Assembly: GCF_030272615.1 (NCBI RefSeq)
Contig: NC_081410.1
Coordinates: forward strand, 122,913,640 to 122,977,639
Reading direction: 5' to 3'
Length of the DNA: 64,000 bases
DNA from: Cryptomeria japonica
Taxonomy: Eukaryota; Streptophyta; Pinopsida; Cupressales; Cupressaceae
Shown here: in pieces, positions 21,245-32,087 of the stretch
Position numbering within the stretch: position 1 is the stretch's first letter
Layout of the letters: every line of letters begins with the position of its first letter
Position numbers and translations under genes: made by a program
Notes under the pieces: model-generated
Told to the model about the DNA's origin: nothing
Databases searched by the model: none
The model's input: the letters and a program-made list of their open reading frames with translations, nothing else

Positions 21245-22943
21245 AGAGAATTTGAGCCAAAATTGGATTGCATTATTGGGAAACCAACATGGACATTGAG
21301 CAAAATTCGATGGTTGAATCACATCTGGGCAGGTTTGTAGCTACTCTTGGTGCATCTAGATTTCAAGCAGATTTAAGAGGTAAATTTGTATTTGAAGGTG
21401 CTCAATTCGATGGTTGAATCACATTTGGGCAGGTTTGTAGCTACTCTTGGTGCATCTAGATTTCAAGCAGATTTAAGAGGTAAATTTGTTTAAATTAAAA
21501 AAATTCACTTTTCTTTTACATTTCTTTATTTTTTCTATTTTGTTGTAGTGGACCAAAGAACAAACCCTAGGATGTGTTAATATTTTTGCTGAACAAACCC
21601 TAAGTGTTTTTGTAAAGAAAACTAATTTTATGGTTGCAAACCCTAGAGTTTTTTATATTAGTTTAATTAAAAAACATAAATGTTAATTTTTTTCTCAAAT
21701 CCCGGCTAGAAGGAACCCTTGTTGGAAACATCCTATTGTTACCCTTGGGCAAAAGAAAGAAATAACTTGTTTTCATTGCAAAACAACTTTTCATGGGGGA
21801 GGCATTAACAGATTAAAATACTATCTTGCACATATACGAGTCTGAGATACTAATCCATGCAAAGAGAGCAAATGCTAATCCATGCACATATCTTGCACAC
21901 GTGCCTCTTGAGGTTATGCATGAAGTGCAAGTTAAATTAGACATGTTTGAGCAGCAAAAAAAAATTAAAAAGGAGGCAAAGAGAGCAGATGGAAAGCATT
22001 GGTGGAATTGGAGAGTCTCCTTCCATTCCTCCATTTCATCCATCTTTGGATGCTAGTAGTGTTGGTGCTGGTGCTAGTGGCAGTGGCAGTGGCAGTGGCA
22101 GTGTTACCATTGGCCCTAGAGTTCATGCATCTAAGATAGATTTGTCATGCACTACTCCAAGTTCTCAACCGTCACTTGAGAGCATGGCTCAAAGATAAAC
22201 ATGATGCAGCTAAAAGTGCAATTCCAGACTTATAGTTCTTTTACACCATTCCATTCCATACAGCCAGGCAATTCTGTTTTTGTTAGTTTTAAAAAATATA
22301 GCTTATTTTTATTCTCTTAATTTTTTTGTAAATGTTTGTCAAATTCAATTTAAACTCTTAATTTTCAAATACTTATTTTATTTAATTTATTTGTGACGTG
22401 CTAGGTTTCCTTATTGCAATACATTATTGATGTCATTGATGTTTACAAGGCAGAGTTCAAAGTCCCTAATGATAAGTAGATAAATGGCCCCATTTTGTCA
22501 CAAAAGGTAGCAGATGTGAAAGCCACAATAGAGGAGCATCAATAGATATGGAGAAAAGGTGGCACCATCATGACCAATGGTTGGACGGATAAAAGAAATA
22601 GAACATTGCTAAATTTTCTTGTTTCTTCCCAAGTGATGTTACTTCCTAAAATGTATTTTAAATTAGTGACTATTATTTTTAATTTATGCTTCATTGAATT
22701 GTTAACTTTATAACTTCTTTCTCATGTGGCACAATATTCATCAAATCTATTGAAGCTTCGAGAAAATACCAAAAATGTCGAATTCCTTTATGAAGCTTTG
22801 GAGGGAGTCTTGACTAAGGTGGGTGAGGAGAACGTGGTGCCAAATGGTTACAAATAATGCAACAAATTATGTTGTTGCAAGTAGAATGCTGATGGATAGG
22901 CACCCATCATTGTTTTGGACTCCATGTGCCACTCATTGCCTTG
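21245..22943 (+). pseudogene. hAT-3 transposase remnant, 5' part (outermost element of the nest)
   Basis: A BED-type zinc finger is read around 21709-21838: NPCWKHPIVTLG, then CFHCKTTFHGGGINRLKYYL with its C-x2-C pair. A basic linker follows (IKKEAKRADGKHW near 21960-22005) with a Gly/Ser repeat near 22070-22105. The DUF659-like part is at 22440-22640 (MTNGWTDKRNRTLLNFL, holding the first catalytic Asp) and 22860-22943 (TNNATNYVVASRMLM, then FWTPCATHCL). Several frameshifts and stops separate these blocks. The frame is cut at 22943 by an LTR retrotransposon and resumes at 44831 in the same frame. hAT transposases cut and paste elements with 8-bp target duplications; this copy is dead. Confidence 0.85.
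21305..21489. repeat. 85-bp direct duplication, 100-bp period
   Basis: ATTCGATGGTTGAATCACAT starts at 21305 and 21405. The two units are almost identical (one C/T change seen), through CTACTCTTGGTGCATCTAG to TAAATTTGT, with 15 bp between them. The near identity means a recent duplication in the 5' part of hAT-3. Confidence 0.9.
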
Positions 22944-23385
22944 TGTAAAAATTGGCTATGAATGTAGCCACCCAAGATCTAGAGGTGTAATGAATAGCAC
23001 AACAAAATGAGAGAACAAATGTGATAAGAACAAACTATATTCTCATCAATGATACAAAAAATTGGACTAATGTACATTGGAGACCCCTTGGTTATATAAT
23101 GACAAGTGTCATTATCTCATGACATGATAACCAAAATGAAAAGCTATCACCCCACCTAAAGTGGATAGGTGATAGTGTGATAGCACCACAAAAGGTGGAT
23201 CACCCACCAAAAGTGGAAAAGTACAACCACTATAAGTGGATATGATATAGAGATAACATGATAAGTCCACCTAAAGTGGAAATGCTCCAAAAACTCCTAT
23301 GTAGTTCCCAAAGTAAGCTTAAGTGGCGTGTAATTAGGACCTAGGTGAGAAATAACCAAGGTAAAATACCTTAATTACACCAAAA
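22944..23385 (-). mobile_element. Copia-1 3' LTR
   Basis: 442 bp, from TGTAAAAATTGG to the ACACCAAAA end on the plus strand, next to a C7 run that is the complement of the purine tract. It matches the LTR at 44355-44825 along its length with many substitutions (roughly 10 percent by eye) and lacks a block of about 30 bp. It contains five AAGTGGA or AAGGTGGA motifs. Confidence 0.9.
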
Positions 23386-24821
23386 CCCCCCCTTAAGTGC
23401 AACTTAGGGAGAATGTACACAAAAGCTAACAATGCAAGATAGGTCCCAACTACTAGGCCATGTTAGGTACCCATGTACAAATGCAATGCAATCTCTCATA
23501 AACGAGAAGGACAAAATCCTATGTGAGGAAAAAGTCCCCCCCACCCCCATAAGAGAGAAGAAGAGAGACCATGTAGGCCCCCTTCAATGTAGAATGTGTA
23601 CCAATGGCTGGTGCTTTGAACTGGATGGAGAAGTTGCTCTACGAGTGTCAAAAAATGTTCCTCCCCTTGGGAAGAAACAAAACCAAAGGAGTATGTATGA
23701 AGTCTCTCCAATCTTGAAAGGAAGATGTAGGAAGAAAACTCAAGATGTATGGAGTCTTTGAAAGTTGTTCAAGTGTCCCCATGTCGATGTTGAAAGTTGC
23801 CACCTCCAAATCAGGTGCACTAGGCCACACTACTAGAAAAGACAATCCAAGATCTAGTGAAGAAGAATGTAGAGCAAGATCTGAAGACTCAAGTGTCTCC
23901 TCTAAAGATAAACAAGCCTCGTCCAAATGTTGTACATAAGAATCCACAATCACATCAAACTCAAAAGAATGATCATGTAGAGAATGAACAAGAGGGTCAT
24001 AGTGCTCCCTCGCAACAAATGAAGAAGGATCATCTCCATCAAAGAGAAGATGAATATCATCAATGATGTCTCCTCCAAATGTTGTACATAAGTATCCACA
24101 ATCACATCAAACTCAAAAGAATGATCATGTAGAGAATGAACAAGAGGGTCAGAGTGCTCCCTCGCAACAAATGAAGAATCATCTCCATCAAAGAGAAGAT
24201 GAATATCATCAATGAGACCTCCAAATGTTGTACATAAGTATCCACAATCACATCAAACTCAAAAGAATGATCATGTAGACAATTAACAAGAGGGTCAGAG
24301 TGCTCCCTCACAACAAATAAAGAAGGATCATCTCCATCAAAGAGAAGATGAATATCATCAATGAGATCTGCTCCAAATGTTGTACATAAGTATCCACAAT
24401 CACATCAAACTCAAAAGAATGATCACGTAGAGAATGAACAAGAGGGTCAAAGCGCTCCCTTGCAACAAATGAAGAAGGATCATCTCCATCAAAGAGAAGA
24501 TGAATATCATCAATGATGTCTCCCAAATTTGCAATGTAGGACTCCACAAACAAACCTGCAATGTTTGTCAAGTAATCATCCCAAGGAACTGTACTGGAAG
24601 ACAATGTATATCTTGTTCCACTGAATCACAAGAAGCCAAAACTATAGCAACACAAGCATCATCAAGAGCAACAATGGATGTGATATCAATATGAGGAGAT
24701 GGAATAAAAGTCTCAAGAACTGGATCACATGTGAGAACACCCAAGTTCAAGTAACCAAAATTCTCCTCCATATCGGAATCCACACTAGAAGTGTGATCAT
24801 CAATTGAAGATTGAAAGTCAA
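23386..24821 (-). pseudogene. Copia-1 region between protease and 3' LTR, acidic repeat-bearing frame
   Basis: In a normal copia element integrase and RT would lie here. Instead the minus strand shows acidic frames such as VDSDMEENFGYLNLGVLTCD and, lower down, the repeated block described at 23929-24530. No integrase DDE, RT YVDD or RNase H motif is seen. Copia-1 therefore looks like a non-autonomous, gag-carrying element; the alternative is an old replacement of pol. Stops and frameshifts are present. Confidence 0.5.
23929..24530 (-). repeat. Four tandem ~150-bp repeats, roughly codon-sized units
   Basis: GTTGTACATAAG starts at 23929, 24081, 24227 and 24379, spacing 152, 146 and 152. Each unit reads on the minus strand as about 50 residues including DHSFEFDVIVDTYVQHLE and LMEMILL or DGDDPSSFVARE. 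Unit length varies by a few bases, so frames slip between units. The units are very similar, so amplification was recent compared with the rest of copia-1. Confidence 0.9.
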
Positions 24822-25833
24822 CTATAGGAACAAAGTCTTAAAGGAGTACAACCAAGATGCATGATCCACCACCCCAGTAGCAATGATAGCTCTACTCTCC
24901 AATTCTCTAATGATAATTGAATCAAGAGTGAACTCCACAATCTTCCCTGTTACACCATGAGTGATTTGATAGATGGAAAGAAGATTGTTTGTCAAGTGAG
25001 GTACACAACACATCATTGAAGGTGCCATTCCCAATATCAATAGATCCCTTCCCAAGTAGATTAATAAATGTGTGATTGTCCATCAAAATCGGTGGCATGT
25101 TGCAAGAGGCTCAAATGAAAAGAACATAGACTGCAAAGATGCCATATGATGAGAAGCTCTTAAATTGAGAAGCCATCTCCCTGAATCTTGACCTATAGTA
25201 GCACAAAGAGCTTGCCCTTTAGTTGTCCCAAAAATGTGACTCTTTCCCTTATCAGATTCTTTTTCTTTGGAGGAAGAAGCTGAAGTTGACATTCTAGAAG
25301 GCAAACTCATTCTATTCTTCTCAAGAAGATGCTTCAATTCATCAACATCCTTCTTGTAACAATGGTGTTCTCCATGTCCTAACTTTCTGCAATATGCACA
25401 AGTAACCTTCTCCTTCTTAGATGATTTCCCCTTAGGAGAGAATGTAGAATCTCTTTGTTGAGGAGAGGAAGATTGTTCTCTATCCTTCTATAGCATTGGC
25501 TTTGATTGCTTATGTTGCTTGTTGGAACCTTTTCCATGACTAGCCACCAAAGCACGTGTCTTGGATGACTTGAGAATACTTATTGTGTTCAACTTGCTTG
25601 TTCAAGCATCAAATCTCAATGAATGAATCAAAGGATGGTGTAGTATAGGCACTCTCCATTGTCAACTGCTGAGTGTGAAAACTAGAAACAAAAGCTACAT
25701 ATTCTAAAGGAAGCTTGCCCAATAGATTAAAGACCAACTGTGCAGCCTTCTTCTCAATGTTAATGCATGATAGCTTCGGTAAGATAAATGATTGAATGAG
25801 AGATAAATGAAGTCTCTCATTCAATCATTTATC
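24822..25833 (-). pseudogene. Copia-1 gag C-terminal part, zinc knuckle, protease and pre-integrase domain
   Basis: Minus-strand order: gag middle (25824-25609, LPLEYVAFVSSFHTQQLTME); zinc knuckle CAYCRKLGHGEHHC near 25397-25356; protease start at LLNLRASHHMASLQSMF (25180-25110); then the GAG_pre-integrase block (25055-24822, VPHLTNNLLSIYQITHGVTG and VVDHASWLYSF). The catalytic Asp-Ser-Gly of the protease is replaced by Asn-Leu-Arg, so the protease is dead. The sequence breaks at about 25833 where a 700-bp insertion separates it from the gag N-terminus. Confidence 0.8.
25783..25833. repeat. Perfect 21-bp inverted repeat at an insertion joint
   Basis: Arms 25783-25803 and 25813-25833 are exact reverse complements (GATAAATGATTGAATGAGAGA) with a 9-bp spacer. 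The first arm is gag coding sequence. The second lies at the edge of the inserted DNA, so the joint is a fold-back copy of target sequence. Confidence 0.95.
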
Positions 25834-26540
25834 ATATCAATTATTATAATGGAAACCTTCAAGTGATTAATTCTAATTTGATAGCCATTCTACATTTGCA
25901 TATAAATAACCTATTTAGTTCGATCAAATCCTTAACATTGATAATCATACTATATCATTTGTTTATGTTCATCGATTACTAAATCATGCATTCCGATTTG
26001 TATCGATTAACATAATTGATAATAATAATAAATGATTAATCAAACACCGATTAATATCGGGTTATATGTGATTCAATATATATCGGGTGGCATGATAAAG
26101 TTTACCGATAGTTATCGGTTGTTAAGCCTACACCGATAGTTATCAGCTGTTAAGGCTAAACACGTGCCGATAACTATCGGCTGTTAGTATTATGCAAACA
26201 TCGATAGTCATCGGGTGTTAAAGTATTTACATACCGATTGACATTAATAATGAACATGCATTTGTTTGGTATTAACAAAGAGGCACGATCAAGTAATGTC
26301 TTGATCGGTCATCGGTCATGACCGATCAAGGCATTGCTTGATCGTACCCCACTTGTTATATACATATATTGAATGGCATTCGTGAGATAAGGACATAGAA
26401 AACAACAAATGCTCCTCTCACCTGCCACAAATAAGAAGATAGTCAGATTCATATATTAATTCAGTAATACATAGAACACAATCATTTTAAATAGAATATA
26501 ACTTGCATATTGAATGTAAATTGAACATCATTTACACTCA
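25834..26540. mobile_element. Unclassified ~700-bp insertion in copia-1 gag, hairpin- and ATCGG-rich
   Basis: It separates two parts of one gag frame. It contains near-palindromes of type CCGATAGTTATCGG at 26105, 26133, 26167 and 26201. It also has a 28-bp hairpin, arms 26285-26312 and 26317-26344 (ACGATCAAGTAATG...), with two mismatches and a 4-bp loop. No coding domain is seen. It could be a solo LTR, a MITE or a Helitron fragment; no target duplication was confirmed. Confidence 0.5.
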
Positions 26541-26940
26541 ATGCCACAATTTTTGAATTGTGCTCTTTGCTCATTTGCCATTGTGACATAATCTTGAATT
26601 GTATCAAAATCATTAGGATCCAAATTTAGGAGATCACTTTCAAGTGTGTATACTCTAATCTTATCAACCGACCATACAATTGAGCAAGTTTATCCCAAGT
26701 CTCCTTGATTGTCTTACACTTCTCAATATGAAAGATAAGATCAAGTGATACATATTTTCTCAACACTCCAAGAGCCATAGAACTTTTAATGTGCCATTCC
26801 ATTTTCAGATTAGCATTAGCATTAGGATTTGAGGGTTCTGAAATAGTGCCATCAACATAATGACTTAAACCTTTTTCCATTAGTTTACTCCATGCATTAA
26901 CTTTCCACATTGCATAATTATGTGGAGTTAGAGTTGAAAT
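26541..26940 (-). pseudogene. Copia-1 gag N-terminal part
   Basis: Minus-strand frame 26910-26626 reads MWKVNAWSKLMEKGL, then IKSSMALGVLRKYVSLDLIF and TIKETWDKLAQLYG, the standard copia gag N-terminal helices. It runs on to NDFDTIQDYVTMANEQRAQF before the insertion at about 26540. To the right lies leader sequence, not LTR. Confidence 0.75.
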
Positions 26941-27890
26941 TTAGAAGAACCCATAACTGAAAATCAAAAGAGCACCAAAGAGAGAGAGAAAGTCACAAGA
27001 CCCCCCCAATTCACTCAATCAAAAAACCCTGTCCTCACCCACCCCCCCCCCTTTCAACATGATGATTTGAAACTTTATACTTAGTGCCTGTACAATGGCC
27101 ACTTGCAAAAAAAAGGCAAAGTGGACTTCTGATTTCATTGTTCACAACTGCCTCAATCAGGCTATAGTAGACTCAAATCACTAATGCAAACGATCTAACT
27201 GAGATCTGAGCATTACATATGCCAAAATAGGCCAAAAAAAAACCACATGCTATAAGTACAATTTCTACTCACAATCGCTGCAAACTGATAGCATCAAAGT
27301 GAAGTAAACAAAAAATTATGCACTTTCAAAAAAAATGGCACCCGAAAAGGAAGTCATATGAGCCTGAACGGAGCCACAAAAGTTGCAAAATTGAGAATTG
27401 GACAGTAACACCTGTCAAAAAACCATTTTTTTTGGAAAATCCAAACATCATCATGAAACAACACTTCAACCATAGCAAGGAGCACGAAATTCTAGCCCAA
27501 ATTTAAAAAAAAAAGTTCGAAAAAAGGACTCAAAATGATTGAGATATGAGCCTCTAAATTTGAACTACAAATTCAAAAATTCAAATGGTGAGGGGAGCAA
27601 AAAATTTGACAACTGTTGATGCAGTGCTAATGTCCACGTGTTAGAAGGCTAAATTTGACAGGCGTTTGGGCATCACAACAAAACCTACCCTCATAGTGAT
27701 GACATCATCCATTTGATCGATGACGTCAACAATGAACTAGCTACTGACAAGGGTGTACGATCTGACACTTGGCAAATTCTGATTGGGCAATGTGGCAGCT
27801 GACGTGGCAATGTACGTTTACTAGGTGTTGTTGTGTCACTGCCACCATACCGCATGGAGCATGTGGCTTGGCGACAATGGAGTCCATGTG
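26941..27890 (-). other. Copia-1 leader, left part
   Basis: No coding domain is found. C-rich runs lie near 27001-27055. It is the part of the untranslated leader between gag and the copia-2 insertion. The matching right part is 42983-44339. Together they make an unusually long leader of about 2.3 kb. Confidence 0.5.
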
Positions 27891-27895
27891 GCCAC

Positions 27896-28076
27896 TATTA
27901 TGAAAACTAATTGGTAAAAAAATTGAATGAATTATTTACAAAGATCGAAAGATCTTATAGAATTTACAAAGACGATGTTTCTAAATAAGAAACAATCATA
28001 AAAATAGAAAGAATCTAAAATTAAAAGATATTTACATAATTGACCATTAATAATAAGAATATAACATATTCTAACA
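27896..28076 (-). mobile_element. Copia-2 3' LTR
   Basis: 181 bp, starting TGTTAGAATATG on the minus strand directly after a purine tract, and ending CATAATA. The TA ending is not the usual CA, but both LTRs share it and the target duplication supports it. Confidence 0.9.
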
Positions 28077-28089
28077 CCCTCCCTTAATG

Positions 28090-29730
28090 GTCAATCTGTC
28101 AACAACACCAAGTTGCCCCTTGAATTTAGCTAACTTATATGGGCTAAGATACTTGGTGAGAATGTCTGTAGTCTAATCCGCAATTGGAACATACTGCAAC
28201 TGAACTGATCTATCTTCAACAAGCTTACGAATAAAATGACAATGAGTTTCCACATGCTTGGTTCTTTCATGGAAGACAGGATTCTTGGCAAGTTTGAAAA
28301 CTCCCTAATTATCACAGAACAAGGGAGTCGGACCTACTTGAGATATTTGCATATCCACAAGCATCCGGCGAAGCCAAAGTGCCTCACAAGCTGCCTTAAT
28401 TGCTCCTCAATACTCTGCTTTTGTTGAGGAGAGAGCCATTGCCTGCTGCTTTTTACTAGTCTATATGATTGCACTAGATCCCAAACTAAACACATACCCA
28501 GATGTTGATTTCTTGTCATCAACCAAACCTGTCCAATCTGAATCTGTGAAACCACTGAGTCTAGGATCGTGACTACTAGTGTAAAGAAGTCCATAATCAG
28601 AAGTGCCCTTCACATAACGCAGCACACACTTCGCTGCTACCCAATGATAATCCTTGGGGGCTATCATGAAGCGTGAAATGTAGCTCACTGCAAAACTGAG
28701 ATCAGGTCTAGTAGTAGTGAGATAGATGAGACTGCCCACTTGCCTAAATGTTGTTTCATCTATAGGAGGAGAATCAAACTTGACTGAGAACTTCAGTCCT
28801 TTCTCCATAGGTGTGGAAGTAGGTTTACAATCCTACATTTGAAATCTATCAAGCAAGTTTCTGGCATACTTAGACTGAGAAATAAAAATGCTACCATCAG
28901 TCTGCCAAACCTCAACACCTAAACAATAATGGAGAAGCCCCACATTTGTCATGTCATAAGCCTTGCACGGATCTTGTTTGATTTCTGCAATCAAATGTGT
29001 TGAATTGCCAGTAATGATCAAGTCATCAACATAGACAACAAGAAAGAGAACATCATCACCAGAGTGTTTGATATACATATTAGTGTCAGAAGGGCTACGT
29101 TGAAAACCATGAGCAAACAAGTACTGATTAATCTTGATGTACCACGCTCGAGGAACCTATTTTGAGTCCATAGAGTGCTTTCATGAATCTACATACTTGA
29201 TGTTCTTTGCCGGCAACCTTGAAACCAAGAGGCTACCTCATGTAGACTTCTTCTTGCAACTCACCATTGAGGAAGGCACTCTTAACATCCATCTGATGGA
29301 CTTTCCATCCAAACTAAGCTGCAATAGCAAGAAGAAGACGAATTGCACTCATCTTGGCAATAGGAGCAAAAGTCTCCTCATAATCAATGCCCTCTCGCTT
29401 TGTGAACCCTCGAGCAACCAATCTGACCTTGTATTTATCCAAGGTACCATCTGCATGATATTTGGCCTTATACACCCATTTGCAGCTAATGGGCTTCTTC
29501 CCTGGAGAAAGATTAGAAAGAACCCGGGTGTTGTTCTTCAGAAGGCTCTAGTATTCTGCATCCATTGCTTGTTCCCACTCTGGAATCCCTTTTGCCTCTG
29601 CATATGTCTAAGGCTCATAAATACTATGAATGTCGGCCATGAGAGCAAAATTGACTGTAGACTGTTGTTTGCTCTTGTTTTTGGACGATCTACCATCAAT
29701 GAGCTCAAATAACTTTGCATGCGTAGGTTA
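28090..29730 (-). pseudogene. Copia-2 reverse transcriptase and RNase H remnant
   Basis: Minus-strand frame 29120-28833 carries the RT catalytic box VVYVDDLIITG. 28808-28461 carries RPDLSFAVSYISRFM and the RNase H start GFTDSDWTG with DDKKSTSGYVFSLG. 28460-28090 has later RNase H pieces such as SSTKAEY-like and HVETHCHFIRKLVED. The 29712-29134 part holds the RT N-terminal region (YKVRLVARGF, FAPIAKM and QMDVKSAFLNGEL) in another frame from the track. Several stops and frameshifts are present. The plus-strand frame at 29134-29712 is its antisense shadow. Confidence 0.88.
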
Positions 29731-29736
29731 ACTGAG

Positions 29737-31561
29737 CATTAATTATGGCACGTTCTGATTGGCCACTATAACCATGCCCATTTGGATATATAGGCACCCA
29801 TCCTAAAGGTGCTAGAGATAGGGCTTGGAGGTATGCCTATGAGGGACCGGATCCTAGGACAGTTATTTGCATAAAGTGTGAAAAAATACTTCATAGAGGC
29901 ATCAACTGCCTCGAATACCACCTTGCAAGCATAGACAAGCATGATGCTAGAGAATGTCAAGGGACCAATCCTGAAATAAAAAGACAAATGAATGCCCTAC
30001 TTGCAACTGGGGAAGAGAAGAAATTGCAAAGGGAGAGGGCAAAGCTAGCCGTGAGATCAGCCATAGCTGAATCTCAAGGTGCTTCTATTGACATTGAAGA
30101 AGAACAAAAAGCACTTGAGGGCATAGTGGGCTCTCGGCGTGACCCACGTATCCGCAAACCCACCACCACCTCGCCCATCGCTTCTGCTTCCTCTAGTAGA
30201 GTACCTGGGGTTGGCAAGGGCACTGTTGCATCACAATTAGGGTCCATAGGTGATTATTTTGTGCCCAGGAACACACCTGGAGCACAACCATCATTAGAGG
30301 CCATTGGATGGAATAGGGAGGCACATGAGAAAACCGACATTGCAGCAACTGATTTTTGGTACTTCAACAACATTCCATTCAATGTGGCAGATAATCCTTA
30401 TTGGCTGAATTTGGTGACCGCAATGATAGTTGCAGGGAAGGGGTACAAAGCCCCTTCTCGCAAGGATTTGAGTGGGAGCTTAGTAAATTACTAAATAGTC
30501 CACTTGATTTCATTTTTAATTGTTTTCAGATTTCTTGTTTATTAAATCAAAATTGTGTACTAAGACCTAATTTCACTTTGTTCTTGTAGGTTGCTCACAA
30601 ATGCAGTTGCTAAGGCAAAAGAAGTGGTGGAGGATCAAAAAAATGAATGGACAAAATATGGCTTCACGATTCTTTTTGATGGGTGGATAGATGGCAAGAA
30701 CCACACCATCATTAATTTTTTGGTTGCTTGCAAGGACAATGTAGTGTTCTTGAAATCGGTTGATACCTCCAACAAGGTTAAAAATGCAGAAACATTGGCT
30801 GGAATGTTGGAGCACATTGTTATGGAGGTGGGAGTAGAGAACGTGGTGCAAATCATCACAGATAATGCAGCAGCATATGTGGCAGCAGGTAGAATCCTTC
30901 TGAATTATCACCTTTAGCAATATTTTCATTTGTTGTGACTTTTTTTTTTTGGTTGCATCTTTCTTAAGAATAACTTCTTCTTTTGCAGGTAGAATCCTCC
31001 AAGAGAGGCACCCCACTCTTTTTTGGACACCTTGTGCAGCACATGTCCTTGACCTTCTTTTGGAGGACATAGGGAAACTTGAGTGAGTGACTCCAGTTGT
31101 GGAAGATGCAAGGAGGATCACAAAATGTGAGGGAAACTTGAGTGAGTGACTCCAGTTGGGTTCTACATTTGATGAGAGAGAACACCCAAGGGAAAAATTT
31201 GGTGAGAGTTGGTGTCACAAGGTTTGCAACGATTTTCTTGACATTGCAAAGCATTTTTGCTGCATTGAATTCTTCGAAACAAATGTTTGTGAGTGAAGCA
31301 TGGCTAAAGTCACCTTATTCAAAGAGGGTTGTCGCATGCATAGTCTTCGACAACCAATTTGCACAAAGGGCTGCAGAGATTGTGAAGGTAACTTCAAAAC
31401 TTTAATTTTTAATTATTCTTGATTCAAGTCTCTCATTACTAATTTGTAACTTCATTAACTAATCTTTTTGTAAATTGTATTTTTCAATTGTAGGTGTCAG
31501 AGCCCTTGGTTAGGGTTCTCCGCTTGATGGATGCAGATAAAACCCCAATGGGGTATATTTA
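29737..31561 (+). pseudogene. hAT-1 transposase, exons 1-4 (5' part)
   Basis: Exon 1 (29737-30482) has a BED finger VICIKCEKILHRGINCLEYHL near 29860-29925 and a Ser-rich linker, then ends at a GTAAAT donor. Exon 2 (30590-30888) is DUF659-like with ILFDGWIDGKNH (catalytic Asp) and VVQIITDNAAAYVAAG (second Asp). Exon 3 (30989-31387) starts RILQERHPTLFWTPCAAHVL and includes GVTRFATIFLTLQSI. Exon 4 starts at 31494 (VSEPLVRVLRLMDADKTPMG). The 100-bp intron 30889-30988 is flanked by a 14-bp repeat. A 28-bp direct repeat (31072-31099 and 31131-31158) introduces stops. There is an early stop near 29760, and the left end abuts copia-2 without a terminal repeat. Exon 4 is cut at 31561 by hAT-2. Confidence 0.88.
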
Positions 31562-31574
31562 CAGTGTTCCACGA

Positions 31575-31700
31575 GCGTTAGAGACGGGGGGACGCGGGGA
31601 CACGTTTCTGGGACGGGGGGACCAAGGGCCTGAATTTGGGGACGACGGGGGGACGGCAATGAGACGGTGGCGGGGGGGTGCCGGGGTGGTGGTGCTCATA
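31575..31700. repeat. hAT-2 left subterminal block, G-rich
   Basis: Repeats of GACGGGGGGAC and GGGGACG type give eight or more runs of three or more G in about 110 bp. Together with the right block it is a likely transposase binding area, and it has G-quadruplex potential. Confidence 0.7.
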
Positions 31701-32087
31701 TACTTATACATATACATATAGTACTTGAAAACCTAGTTTTGAAAAGATGTATAACAATATAAGAATTAGATTTCAAATGAAACTATAGGAAATACCAAGA
31801 TTACTTAGGTTAGTAATACTAATTGCTAAATGCTAAATAAAATTTGACAAATAAAATTGTCAAATTGGAGATTTCTCATTTCTATCATATGAATATCAAT
31901 AAAGGAAAACAAAAATACGAATATCTGATGCCATTGCAAAGTCTATAATAATAAAGATGATTACATGATTCATCATTACAATGAGTAGCCAAATACAAAT
32001 ACCGAAATACGTGTAGCAATAGCATTACAAAAGAGACTAGAGTCAAAGACAAAATGACAAAACTCAAAATGTAGCTAATGGAGGCCT

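Noticed and set aside
23929-24530. CRISPR-like array
   Set aside because: The repeats are contiguous 150-bp units that translate as protein repeats, without spacers, in a plant retrotransposon.
29134-29712. 192-codon plus-strand open frame
   Set aside because: It is antisense to the copia-2 reverse transcriptase N-terminal region.
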